From Ga0077554 sp046590885 (GTDB lineage: Bacteria > Pseudomonadota > Gammaproteobacteria > Ga0077554 > Ga007554), in NCBI GenBank assembly GCA_046590885.1, contig JBKJTS010000267.1, positions 1-15,357 on the forward strand: a stretch of 15,357 bases of DNA, written 5' to 3'. A program made the position numbers and the translations under genes. This document shows, piece by piece, positions 1-7,060 of this stretch (the first letter of the stretch is position 1; every line of letters starts with the position of its first letter). The notes beneath the pieces are model-generated. The model made no database searches, had not been told where the DNA came from, and saw only the letters and a list, made by a program, of their open reading frames with translations.

Positions 1-115
1 CATGTGCAAAGCAGTAGATCGCGGCATGGTCATGCAGGACATTGGCTTGCTGGAAAAATCTGGCGGCAAGTCCGGCACCTGGACACGTCCCAATAACTCA
101 ACTGGCCAAGCTTAA
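1..115 (+). CDS. moaC: MoaC, cyclic pyranopterin monophosphate synthase (3' end only)
   Basis: Only the last 38 codons are in the window; the gene enters from the left and ends with TAA at 113-115. The readable C-terminus has the MoaC signature MCKAVDRGMV followed by LLEKSGGKSG, the conserved end of the family. The enzyme turns 3',8-cyclo-GTP into cyclic pyranopterin monophosphate, the first stable intermediate of molybdenum cofactor synthesis, in the cytoplasm. moaD begins 15 bp downstream and moaE follows, so this is the tail of a moa operon. The short extension after the Gly-Lys-Ser-Gly motif (TWTRPNNSTGQA) is normal variation. The identification is firm despite the truncation. Confidence 0.93.
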   Translation, partial: MCKAVDRGMVMQDIGLLEKSGGKSGTWTRPNNSTGQA

Positions 116-130
116 CCCAGAGAGGTTTGT

Positions 131-367
131 ATGAACGTCAAAATTCGCTATTTTGCAAGTATGCGTGACCGCATGGGTCGCGCAGAAGATACGGTTACGA
201 TTGATGGTGACACCCTCACTATTGCCGACTTATGGAAAAAAGTTGCACCCGGCCAGCCCTTGCCCACCAGCACCCTGATTGCCGTGAATATGGAATATAC
301 TGACGCTTCGCAGATACTCAAAAACGGTGATGAAGTTGCATTTTTCCCCCCGGTCACGGGAGGTTAA
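131..367 (+). CDS. moaD: MoaD, molybdopterin synthase small (sulfur carrier) subunit
   Basis: 78 residues, a usual size for MoaD. It has a ubiquitin-like beta-grasp fold and ends in PPVTGG. The terminal Gly-Gly is the hallmark: it is adenylated by MoeB, converted to a thiocarboxylate, and gives sulfur to cyclic pyranopterin monophosphate inside the MoaD-MoaE complex. The N-terminal KIRYFASMRDRMG segment is also typical of the family. The start at 131 is supported by a purine-rich site (AGAGAGG) about 6 bases upstream. The gene sits 15 bp after moaC and 2 bp before moaE, so the three are very likely one transcript. Nothing looks damaged. Confidence 0.95.
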   Translation: MNVKIRYFASMRDRMGRAEDTVTIDGDTLTIADLWKKVAPGQPLPTSTLIAVNMEYTDASQILKNGDEVAFFPPVTGG

Positions 368-369
368 GC

Positions 370-870
370 ATGAGCGACGCTACCGCCATAACAGTTATCG
401 TTCAGGAAGAGCCCTTTGATCCCTATCAAGTAACGGGCACGCATCAGGCAACTTTTGATGCCAATAAGTGTGGTGGCATTGTCACATTTGTGGGCACAAT
501 GCGCGATTATAATGACGGACATACGGTGTCCACGATGCATCTGGATCATTATCCGGGCATGACGGAAAAACACATCGAACGTGTATGTCAGGAAGCCGCC
601 GAAAGATGGGAAGTAATTGATATACTCGTAGTGCATCGTTATGGCAAGATCATGCCCAGCGATGCAATTGTGCTGGTGGCCGTCTGGTCAGCGCATCGCG
701 CAAATGCCTTTGATGCGTGCCGCTTTGTTATCAACTACCTGAAAGAACGCGCACCGTTCTGGAAGCGCGAAGCCACTCCTTCAGGCGAACGCTGGGTTGA
801 GCACAACACCAAAGATCCGGCCGCCGAAGCCACCAGCGCAGCCTCCGCACTTAATAAACGGTCAGCGTAA
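370..870 (+). CDS. moaE: MoaE, molybdopterin synthase catalytic (large) subunit
   Basis: 166 residues. The enzyme inserts two sulfurs, supplied by MoaD thiocarboxylate, into cyclic pyranopterin monophosphate to make molybdopterin. Family landmarks are GGIVTFVGTMRDYNDG in the N-terminal third, the HRYGKIMPSDAIVLVAVWSAHR core, and YLKERAPFWKRE with the conserved active-site lysines (the two Lys of KERAPFWK). The C-terminus after ERWVEHNTKD is a low-complexity Ala/Ser tail of about 20 residues beyond the usual end. The start at 370 follows a good site (GGGAGG) inside the 3' end of moaD, which suggests translational coupling. It appears to be the last gene of the moa operon. Confidence 0.95.
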   Translation: MSDATAITVIVQEEPFDPYQVTGTHQATFDANKCGGIVTFVGTMRDYNDGHTVSTMHLDHYPGMTEKHIERVCQEAAERWEVIDILVVHRYGKIMPSDAIVLVAVWSAHRANAFDACRFVINYLKERAPFWKREATPSGERWVEHNTKDPAAEATSAASALNKRSA

Positions 871-1198
871 CGTATCCCCGCCATCTTATGGGGGATTTTA
901 TCCCCCTGAACACTTCCCCAAATCCACCCCGCTCTGCTCTCTGGCCTCCCGCTCTAGAATTCAACCATCTTGCCGATAACAAGCTAACAACTTGCTGGGC
1001 ACAGATTGACCCAAACGCCACAAAAAATTTTCTATGGGGATGGTGCCATATTACACGCCCCAGCTGTGAATTAATGGAAGTGAAAAAAACCTGCAATAAC
1101 CTTGAATACAGGCTACAAAGGCCATCTCTATGGCTATGCAGTAGCATTTACTCTTTATGCCCAGACTTTAGCAAAATTTTACAGAGATAGTAATCCTC
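871..1198. other. Intergenic region between moaE and the GGDEF-EAL gene
   Basis: 328 bases with no convincing gene; the short open frames here lack family features and good ribosome sites. The left end carries a G/C hairpin at 890-906 (listed separately). The rest is A+T rich and must hold the promoter of the GGDEF-EAL gene, but I cannot pick a clear -35/-10 pair. Confidence 0.5.
890..906 (+). terminator. Possible terminator hairpin after moaE
   Basis: GGGGGAT at 890-896 and ATCCCCC at 900-906 form a perfect 7-bp stem with a 3-base TTT loop, 19 bases after the moaE stop codon. A second ATCCCC at 874-879 could compete for the same G-run. There is no T-run after the stem, so classic intrinsic termination is uncertain; its position still fits the end of the moa operon. 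Confidence 0.4.
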
Positions 1199-3268
1199 AT
1201 GTCATTCCGACTCAAAGCTATATTAGGAATAATGCTCATTCAAGCCCTACTCCTCTTAACCTTCATCTGGAGTGGGACACAAATTCTAACATCATCTCAT
1301 GAAGAAGCTTTATTGAAACACGTCTCAACTTCTACTCATGTATTTGCATCTGCTATACGGGATGCAGTGGTTGCCACAGATGTGGAGTCACTGGAGAATG
1401 CGATTGTTCAGGCGCTTACTAATCCAGACATTGTATACGCTAGAGTGGTGGGAAAAAAAGGAATTTTGGCGGAGGGTGGCAGTGATGATGCATTGAAAAG
1501 ACCTTTCCAGGCGGATCATGATTATCACAGTGCTAGCGATGGTATATTTGATTCCACCGCTAAGATAGCAGTTGAAAATGAGCAATATGGCCACGTCGAA
1601 GTGGGTTTCAGTATTGATAAAATTAAAGACACTATCACGGCAGTCCGTTATGAAACCACAATTCTAGCCATCAGTGTTATGGCAATGGTGGCCCTATTTT
1701 CCTATCTATTTGCCATATACCTCACCCGTCGGCTCGATACTTTAAAGATTGCATCGCAACGTATTGCGGAGGGTGTATTTGGCTACCAGATCTCTGTACA
1801 TGGCACTGACGAGCTCGCACAAACTGCAGTCTCATTTAATGAAATGTCGTATAAGCTCCATCAGCTCGATACTACCCGCAAGCGAGCTGAAAATGAAATA
1901 AAAAACTTGAATGCAAATCTGGAAGCCCGCGTTGCATTACGCACACATCAACTTGCCGTTACAAACAAGAAATTAGAGCATCTCGCACTACATGATGCTC
2001 TTACCAACCTGCCCAATCGTTCACTGTTCCATGATCGGGCCGAGCAGGCTATTTTATTAGCCAAGCGCGAACAGACATCCTTTGCATTAATATCATTGGA
2101 TCTGGATCATTTCAAGCCAATTAATGATACATGGGGACATCACACGGGTGATTTTGTGCTCCAGGAAATCTCCACGCGCCTGACGCATTGTTTGCGTCAA
2201 TCGGACACAGTGGCACGGATGGGTGGAGACGAATTCTCAATCCTGTTACTCAATGTCACTACTACAGAAGATGTAATGGAGATTGTAAGTAAAATCACCA
2301 GGATCATTATTAAACCAGTGATTATTAACGACTCAACCTTCGCTATAGGTGTAAGCATAGGCATTGCTATGTTTCCAGAGCATAGTGACGACCTCACCAC
2401 CCTGATGTGCCAAGCCGATTCAGCCATGTACGCGGCAAAGCGCGCGCAAAATGTATATACCTTCTATAACTCAGGGATCGAAAGAGATGGCTGCATGGCT
2501 TCACAACTTGAGCTACGTCGCGCCATTGTCAATGAGGAGCTTATCTTACATTACCAACCAAAAATCGATCTTACCACCCATTCTGTGATTGGCGTCGAAG
2601 CGCTGGTACGATGGCAACATCCAGAACACGGCCTGATCTATCCTGATGCCTTTATTGCCTTCGCAGAAAAAAATGGCTTAATGAAACAGCTCACCTTGAA
2701 AGTCCTAGAAATGGCATTTCTACAATGTAAGCAATGGCATCAAAAAAACCTGAATTTGAACATGGCAGTCAATATCTCCGCGATTAATCTTCAAGACCCA
2801 ATATTCCCTGACCTGGTAGCAGAATTATTGGAAAAATTTGGTGTGCCGCCTTCAAATATTGAGCTGGAGATTACGGAAACTGCAATCATGACCGACCCAT
2901 TACGCGCTATAGAGAATATTAAAAAATTAAATGAAATGGGATTGCAGGTGTCCATTGATGATTTTGGGACTGGTTATTCCTCGATGGCCTACTTGCAAAA
3001 ACTATTAGTAGCAAAAATAAAAATTGATAAATCTTTTGTGATGGAAATGGATAATAACCAGAGTGATGACGTCATTGTACGCAGCACCATTGACTTGGGT
3101 CATAACCTGGGTTTGAAGGTGGTGGCAGAAGGAGTGGAGAGCCAGGAATCATGGGATCGGCTTAAGGAAATGGGCTGCGATTCCGCACAGGGTTATTTTA
3201 TGAGCCGCCCGATTACAGCGGATAAGTTTATGCAATGGATGAAGGAATCACCTTTTGGTTCGGGTTAA
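1199..3268 (+). CDS. Membrane-anchored GGDEF-EAL protein (cyclic di-GMP cyclase/phosphodiesterase)
   Basis: 689 residues. Order: TM helix about 7-25; extracytoplasmic sensor region about 26-150 of no family I recognise; TM helix about 152-174; HAMP-like linker about 175-225; coiled-coil about 225-260; GGDEF domain about 262-425; EAL domain about 435-685. The cyclase motif GGDEF (342-346) is intact, and an inhibitory-site RxxD (RQSD, 333-336) sits five residues before it. The phosphodiesterase motifs are intact too: EAL (467-469), NIS (525-527), ELEITE (555-560), DDFGTGYSS (587-595), KID (608-610) and AEGVE (643-647). It may therefore make, break or switch cyclic di-GMP in response to a periplasmic signal. 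It stands alone, with no partner genes adjacent. It looks more A+T rich than the tonB/receptor genes downstream. The ribosome site before 1199 is weak. Confidence 0.93.
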   Translation: MSFRLKAILGIMLIQALLLLTFIWSGTQILTSSHEEALLKHVSTSTHVFASAIRDAVVATDVESLENAIVQALTNPDIVYARVVGKKGILAEGGSDDALKRPFQADHDYHSASDGIFDSTAKIAVENEQYGHVEVGFSIDKIKDTITAVRYETTILAISVMAMVALFSYLFAIYLTRRLDTLKIASQRIAEGVFGYQISVHGTDELAQTAVSFNEMSYKLHQLDTTRKRAENEIKNLNANLEARVALRTHQLAVTNKKLEHLALHDALTNLPNRSLFHDRAEQAILLAKREQTSFALISLDLDHFKPINDTWGHHTGDFVLQEISTRLTHCLRQSDTVARMGGDEFSILLLNVTTTEDVMEIVSKITRIIIKPVIINDSTFAIGVSIGIAMFPEHSDDLTTLMCQADSAMYAAKRAQNVYTFYNSGIERDGCMASQLELRRAIVNEELILHYQPKIDLTTHSVIGVEALVRWQHPEHGLIYPDAFIAFAEKNGLMKQLTLKVLEMAFLQCKQWHQKNLNLNMAVNISAINLQDPIFPDLVAELLEKFGVPPSNIELEITETAIMTDPLRAIENIKKLNEMGLQVSIDDFGTGYSSMAYLQKLLVAKIKIDKSFVMEMDNNQSDDVIVRSTIDLGHNLGLKVVAEGVESQESWDRLKEMGCDSAQGYFMSRPITADKFMQWMKESPFGSG

Positions 3269-3669
3269 CAACACCATTACATTCCAGAAGTAGCTTACGC
3301 TATACCGACACCGCAGCACGCATAAAAATATGTCAACGCAATCCCGCTGTGTAATCAGTCTCCCAGACGGAAGCGCATTGGCGTGTCGAAGGGTTGAGTC
3401 CCTACCAACCACTCGGTTTAGGACCAGGGGATGCAGCACAAGGGATTTTTAATCTATCAAGGGCGAGGAAGCGGGATTTACACAGAGCAAATAAGCATTC
3501 CGAGCTGAGTGACTTGATTCAAGAATTTCTTCTGGGGGTGTTGCGTAATCTCATCCAGTTCCATGGTGATGGTGTCAGCCTCGGACCTGGGGCTTTTCGT
3601 AATGATGCTTTACAAAAGCGCGAACCCACCGCAACACCACCGTTTACCAAACCCACCTTAAATTTAACA
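3269..3669. other. Convergent intergenic region with no recognisable gene
   Basis: 401 bases between the end of the GGDEF-EAL gene and the end of the minus-strand ABC permease. Open frames exist on both strands, but none has a good start or a family I can name, and stops interrupt every longer reading. No clear terminator hairpin with a T-run is visible, though one would be expected between converging genes. It could be a decayed gene or mobile-element remnant; I have no positive evidence for either. Confidence 0.4.
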
Positions 3670-4611
3670 CTACTGATCCTTCTCCACCCTATCCAGCTCA
3701 TTCGCATGCTTGTGATCTTCTTTGCCATGCTTGGAATCATGCGGGTGGGCGTGAGTCACGTCACCATGACTGTGAAGATGCGAATGCAAAATAAATCTTT
3801 CCCGTATGAACTTGATCAATAATGACAGGCAGAATAGCAAGGCGCCAAATAGCACAATGGTTGCGCCGGAGGCGGCATTAAAGATATAGCTCAGATACAT
3901 GCCCGCCACACCCGTTATAGCACCAATAATGGTGGAATAAATCAGCATGCGGCTGAAGCTGTCTGTCATCATACGCGCCGTCATGGCGGGCATGATGAGC
4001 GTGGCGGCAATCATGGTAACGCCGACAATGTTCATGGAGGCGATTACGGCTAACGTGAGAATGAATGCAAACATCAATTGCACGATGCCAGTCCTGATGC
4101 CGAACACCCGTGCGGCTTCATTATCAAAGGTGGAAAAGAGCAGGGGCTTGTACATAAAAAAAACCGTGATCATGGTAAAGGTCGTGACCAGAGCGACGAC
4201 CAGTAAATCTTCGTTGGTAATGCCCAGAATATTACCGAACAGCGCCGCCTCAAAACTTTGGCTAAAGGTGCGCACCCGGCTAATAATGGCCACGCCTAGG
4301 GCAAAAAAGGCGGTGGTAACAATACCGATGGCGGCGTCCGATTTAACCTTGCCGTCTTTGGTGATCTGATTAATTAACAGCATGGCGAGCAATCCCATCG
4401 CGCCCGCACCGACATAAAAATTTAGATTCAGCGTGAAGCCCACCACTGCCCCACCGAAGGCGGCATGCGACAAGCCATGGCCAATATAGCTCATGCCGCG
4501 CAGGACAATGTAGACGCCGATCAGGCCACATAAGGAACCCACCATGAGTGCCGCCCACAGGCCATGCCGAAAAAACTCATACGCCAGCGGCTCCAGAAAA
4601 AAATCCAGCAT
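3670..4611 (-). CDS. Metal ABC transporter permease (ZnuB/MntB family) with His-rich C-terminal tail
   Basis: 313 residues and about eight or nine hydrophobic helices, typical of the ABC-3 permease family that moves Zn, Mn or Fe ions across the inner membrane. The family segment near the N-terminus reads VLRGMSYIGHGLSHAAFGG; many members have Asp where this one has the first His (IGHGLSH). The last 38 residues (about 276-313) are hydrophilic, and residues 276-302 contain ten histidines in HSHLHSH, HAHPH and HKH clusters, a likely cytoplasmic metal-binding tail. The start codon overlaps the ATPase stop codon by one base (TGATG), so translation is coupled. It is the last gene of the binding protein-ATPase-permease operon. 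Given the NikR site upstream, nickel is a plausible substrate, but this is inferred. Confidence 0.9.
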   Translation of the reverse strand: MLDFFLEPLAYEFFRHGLWAALMVGSLCGLIGVYIVLRGMSYIGHGLSHAAFGGAVVGFTLNLNFYVGAGAMGLLAMLLINQITKDGKVKSDAAIGIVTTAFFALGVAIISRVRTFSQSFEAALFGNILGITNEDLLVVALVTTFTMITVFFMYKPLLFSTFDNEAARVFGIRTGIVQLMFAFILTLAVIASMNIVGVTMIAATLIMPAMTARMMTDSFSRMLIYSTIIGAITGVAGMYLSYIFNAASGATIVLFGALLFCLSLLIKFIRERFILHSHLHSHGDVTHAHPHDSKHGKEDHKHANELDRVEKDQ

Positions 4612-5396
4612 CAGCTAGGCTCCTTCAAATGCAGAGGCGTACCGTTGGCGATGAGGAAATGGCCTTGATATTCGACTATCACGATATCGCCACCGTAGGT
4701 CTTGCTGAGGATCTCATTGGTGAAGATGTCACGCGGCTTGCCTTGCGCCACCACGCCGTTATTGAAGCAGATCACCCACGGCAGGTGCGAGGCTACGGCG
4801 TTGAGGTCATGTGTGGTGAGTATAATAGTAACGCCTTCGCTGTTGATATCGCCGAGCAAGTGCAATACATCATGCTGGGTTTTGATATCCACGCCGGCCG
4901 TAGGCTCATCCAGTACCAGCAATTTCGGGTTGTTGATCAGGGCCCGCGCCAGAAATGCGCGCTGCCGCTGACCACCGGAGATATTCACAATGTGATGATG
5001 CAGGCAATTATGAATGCCCAGCTTGTCAGCAAGGTCGTGCACCCGCTCGCGCTCTTCCTTGGAGGACCAGGGCCAGATGCGCTTGTTGGTGTACAGGCCC
5101 ATCAGGATAACTTCCTCCACCGTTACCGGAAAGGTCCAGTCGACACTTTCCAGTTGCGGCACATAACCGATGGTACCGGGCGGTACGCGCACTACCGGGT
5201 GGCCGATTAAATGCACATCACCCGAAAACACGGGTTGCGTGCCCAGAATGGTTTTGAGCAGGGTGGTCTTGCCACACCCTGTTGGACCCACGATGCCAGC
5301 AAATTGACCGATGGGGATTTCCAGCGACAGGTGGGAAAACACCATCTTGTGTTCATAGCCAACGGTGACGTTGCTTAGACTAACAGCAGGATTCAT
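4611..5396 (-). CDS. Metal ABC transporter ATP-binding protein (ZnuC/MntA family)
   Basis: 261 residues from the ATG at 5394-5396. It supplies energy to the permease. Visible motifs: Walker A GPTGCGKT (37-44), Q-loop Gln81 (YVPQ), signature ISGGQRQR (139-146, with Ile in place of the usual Leu), Walker B LLVLDEP (159-165) and switch His196 (TTHD). The motif VPQLESVDWTFPVTV after the Q-loop is characteristic of the Zn/Mn subfamily. I prefer this start to the longer frame that runs back into the upstream gene, because it has an AAAGG site about 7 bases ahead and begins just before the conserved LSNVTVGYEHK. It lies 10 bp after the binding protein and overlaps the permease by one base. Confidence in function is high; the metal is not determined by this subunit. 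Confidence 0.93.
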   Translation of the reverse strand: MNPAVSLSNVTVGYEHKMVFSHLSLEIPIGQFAGIVGPTGCGKTTLLKTILGTQPVFSGDVHLIGHPVVRVPPGTIGYVPQLESVDWTFPVTVEEVILMGLYTNKRIWPWSSKEERERVHDLADKLGIHNCLHHHIVNISGGQRQRAFLARALINNPKLLVLDEPTAGVDIKTQHDVLHLLGDINSEGVTIILTTHDLNAVASHLPWVICFNNGVVAQGKPRDIFTNEILSKTYGGDIVIVEYQGHFLIANGTPLHLKEPS

Positions 5397-5406
5397 GGAT
5401 AGACCT

Positions 5407-6375
5407 TTAGGGAATAATATTGCTTGCATCCACACTTGCAACACACCCTGGATTACCACCCAGCGCCTCGGTCATAATCCCCATATTATTGGCCATCATG
5501 CCAATGAAAGAGTTTTTGGGCGGCGCAGGCAATTCATCATCCGAAACCTGATCAATAAATTTAACGCCGGTTTCGCGGGCGATTTGTTCCATGGTCTTGC
5601 TGGGAAAAACTTCAGAGCCAAAAATGGCCGGGACCTTTTCTTTTTTGATCTGTCGAATAATGCGAATCACCTCGCGTGGACTGGGCTCGGCAAAATCCGA
5701 CGGCTGAATGGCGGCGATAACCTTCATGCCATAACGCGGCGCAAAATAAGCAAAGGAGTCGTGATATGTGACAAGCTTGCGGTTCTTTTCGGGGATGCTC
5801 TTTACGCAGGAAAAGATCACCTTGTCCAGTTTTTGCAGCTTGGCCAGATAAGCCGCTGTATTCGCAATATAACCTTCCTTATGCACCGGATCGAGTGCTA
5901 TTAGGCTATCCCGAATGATTTCAGCATAACGCATTGCCAAGACAATATTAGGCCACAAGTGCGGATTGGGGTGGCCATGTTCACGGGGAAAGCTGAAATC
6001 GTACCTCCAGTCCTCCTTGCGTAACGTGCGGTCACCGAGCCGCAAGATCGGAGTCTTCGCCTTTTTGACCTTTTCCGCCAGCTTCACCGTGGGTAACTCA
6101 AGGTCAAGTCCATTCACGACGATAATATCAGCGGCAGCCAATATTTTGGCATCCGTGGGAATAGGCTCAAAGGTATGGGAGTCGGTTCCATCAGGTACGA
6201 TTCCAGTCACATTGATATAGCCTGCGCCAACATTCTGGACAATATTGGTAATGGGAGCGACAGTGGTAACGACATTGATTTTTTTATCCGCGCCCGCAGC
6301 ATGGATCGCGTTAGATAAAGACAAAGTCATCAGGAGCGGTAAAACTCTGACGGAAAGCCGGGTCAGTCTGTTCAT
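5407..6375 (-). CDS. Metal ABC transporter periplasmic binding protein (ZnuA/MntC-type, cluster A-I)
   Basis: 322 residues. A signal peptide covers about 1-27 (hydrophobic LPLLMTLSLSNAIHA then AGAD). It captures a divalent metal in the periplasm and passes it to the permease. Likely ligands in family order: His67 (GTDSHTFEPIPTD), His139 (NPHLW), His205 (TYHDSFAYFAPRYG) and an acidic residue near 279-280. Two things differ from typical ZnuA: no long His-rich loop, only a short HGHPNPH stretch at 133-139, and NPHLWPN replaces the common NPHxWLDP. The start at 6375 has a strong AAGGGA site 6 bases ahead; a longer frame reads back into repeat DNA and is not used. First gene of the operon. A NikR-like operator lies about 295 bp upstream, pointing to nickel rather than zinc, but the substrate is unproven. 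Confidence 0.92.
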   Translation of the reverse strand: MNRLTRLSVRVLPLLMTLSLSNAIHAAGADKKINVVTTVAPITNIVQNVGAGYINVTGIVPDGTDSHTFEPIPTDAKILAAADIIVVNGLDLELPTVKLAEKVKKAKTPILRLGDRTLRKEDWRYDFSFPREHGHPNPHLWPNIVLAMRYAEIIRDSLIALDPVHKEGYIANTAAYLAKLQKLDKVIFSCVKSIPEKNRKLVTYHDSFAYFAPRYGMKVIAAIQPSDFAEPSPREVIRIIRQIKKEKVPAIFGSEVFPSKTMEQIARETGVKFIDQVSDDELPAPPKNSFIGMMANNMGIMTEALGGNPGCVASVDASNIIP

Positions 6376-6395
6376 GGTTATCCCTTGTTGTGTCG

Positions 6396-6550
6396 TAAGC
6401 TGTTCCCGCACATCCGGCAACTGCTCCTGCGTTGCTCTACCTTCCGCCATCCCTGGCGGTCGCCTGTGCTCCACAGCATTTGTACATCCGATGTGCATGG
6501 ATGCACAAGTGCCGCAGGCGCAGGATGCGCAAGAGCTGCCATGTACGGCA
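6396..6550 (+). repeat. REP-like repeat block 1, upstream of the metal-binding protein
   Basis: A cluster of short palindromes: CCGCCA-TCCC-TGGCGG at 6444-6459, ACAT-CCG-ATGT at 6484-6494, TGTGCAT-GG-ATGCACA at 6492-6507 and GCGCA-GGA-TGCGC at 6518-6530. Segment 6418-6459 (module A) recurs inverted at 7813-7854 with 40 of 42 bases the same, and again at 6858-6900. Segment 6466-6488 (module B) recurs inverted at 7859-7881 with 22 of 23 the same. The block lies in the 5' leader region of the binding-protein gene and shows no coding features. Confidence 0.8.
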
Positions 6551-6660
6551 TAATATCGGCAGCATCCCGGAGATTTATATGCGGTACCTGTATATATGCC
6601 GGATTAGTGCCACATCCTGACCACAAGCGGGATCGGCTTGACATGGGTGGGGTTACAATG

Positions 6661-6669
6661 TGGTATAAT
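6661..6669 (+). promoter_or_regulatory. Extended -10 promoter toward tonB
   Basis: TGGTATAAT at 6661-6669 is a perfect extended -10 element (TGnTATAAT) on the plus strand. A TTGACA at 6638-6643 could serve as -35, although the 20-base spacer is long. The NikR-like operator begins at the next base, so bound NikR would cover the transcription start. The nearest plus-strand gene is tonB at 7061, giving a leader of about 385 bases that includes repeat block 2. Confidence 0.6.
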
Positions 6670-6696
6670 GTATGAATATTTATTTTTTATTCATAT
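6670..6696. promoter_or_regulatory. NikR-like operator between the ABC operon and tonB
   Basis: GTATGA at 6670-6675 and TCATAT at 6691-6696, separated by 15 A/T-rich bases, form an inverted repeat. The halves match the E. coli NikR operator (GTATGA-N16-TCATAC) with one base less in the spacer and one mismatch. The same form with the same N15 spacing occurs twice before the receptor gene. It sits between the minus-strand ABC operon and plus-strand tonB and could repress either or both. Confidence 0.75.
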
Positions 6697-6750
6697 CTTT
6701 TTGGTCCAAGGTGTAGTAATGCATTGCAATAAAACACTTACCCCATTCTT

Positions 6751-6918
6751 TCATTTCGCCGCTCTTACGCCCTTATGCCCTTATGCAAGAGGTAGAGTAA
6801 CGCCGGAGCCATTGCCAGGAATCTTGTCTACATAGAGCCTGTATAGATTTCTCCCGGCAACTGCTCCCGGCGTTACTCTACCTCCCGCCATCCATGGCGG
6901 TCGCCTTCGGCGAAATGA
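6751..6918. repeat. Repeat block 2: 168-bp inverted-repeat element with long internal hairpin
   Basis: The outer ends are an 11-bp perfect inverted repeat (TCATTTCGCCG at 6751-6761, CGGCGAAATGA at 6908-6918). Inside, 6789-6832 pairs with 6840-6884 around a 7-base loop; 18 bp of it (6789-6806 with 6867-6884) are perfect. The right arm contains module A (6858-6900), including the palindrome CCGCCAT-CC-ATGGCGG at 6885-6900, and the left arm carries an inverted partial copy. It has no coding capacity, resembles a MITE or paired REP element, and lies in the presumed tonB leader. Confidence 0.8.
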
Positions 6919-6975
6919 CATTCTTTTTGTGGATCGCTTTACTAAGTAATTTCTTGAGCTATATTTCTCATTTCA

Positions 6976-7008
6976 ATGTGAAAAGTTAGCGATATTTCAT
7001 ATTATTAT
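6976..7008 (+). promoter_or_regulatory. Weak candidate tonB promoter with degenerate NikR-like dyad
   Basis: ATGTGA at 6976-6981 and TCATAT at 6997-7002 have the same N15 spacing as the clear NikR-like sites, but the left half matches only 4 of 6 positions. TATTAT at 7003-7008 could be a -10 box, about 53 bases before the tonB start; no good -35 is seen. This is a low-confidence alternative to the extended -10 promoter further upstream. Confidence 0.3.
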
Positions 7009-7060
7009 ACAGATAAACATGGTTTTAATATAGCGTAGACAGGCAGCGAACATAAGACTA

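Noticed and set aside
3394..3822. Plus-strand frame of 142 residues after the GGDEF-EAL gene
   Set aside because: Its second half lies opposite the permease C-terminus and the first half has no family match or good ribosome site.
4548..5210. 220-residue plus-strand reading frame
   Set aside because: It runs opposite the ABC ATPase and permease, whose motifs are unmistakable; the protein shows no family features.
5397..5459. Earlier start for the ABC ATPase
   Set aside because: It would overlap the binding-protein gene and add residues without family match; the ATG at 5394-5396 has a ribosome site and the normal N-terminus.
6376..6498. Earlier start for the metal-binding protein
   Set aside because: The extra residues are encoded by repeat module A and precede a clear signal peptide; the ATG at 6375 has a strong ribosome site.
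6640..6700. Zur (zinc) operator before the ZnuA-like gene
   Set aside because: The transporter type suggests zinc control, but the inverted repeat here has GTATGA/TCATAT halves with N15, not a compact Zur palindrome, and it matches the two sites before the receptor.
6719..6835. Short plus-strand frame after the extended -10 promoter
   Set aside because: It has an AAGGTG ahead and would be the first frame in the transcript, but it runs into repeat block 2 and has no family features.
6396..6918. CRISPR array
   Set aside because: The repeats are irregular palindromic modules without regular spacing or unique spacers, and no cas gene is present.
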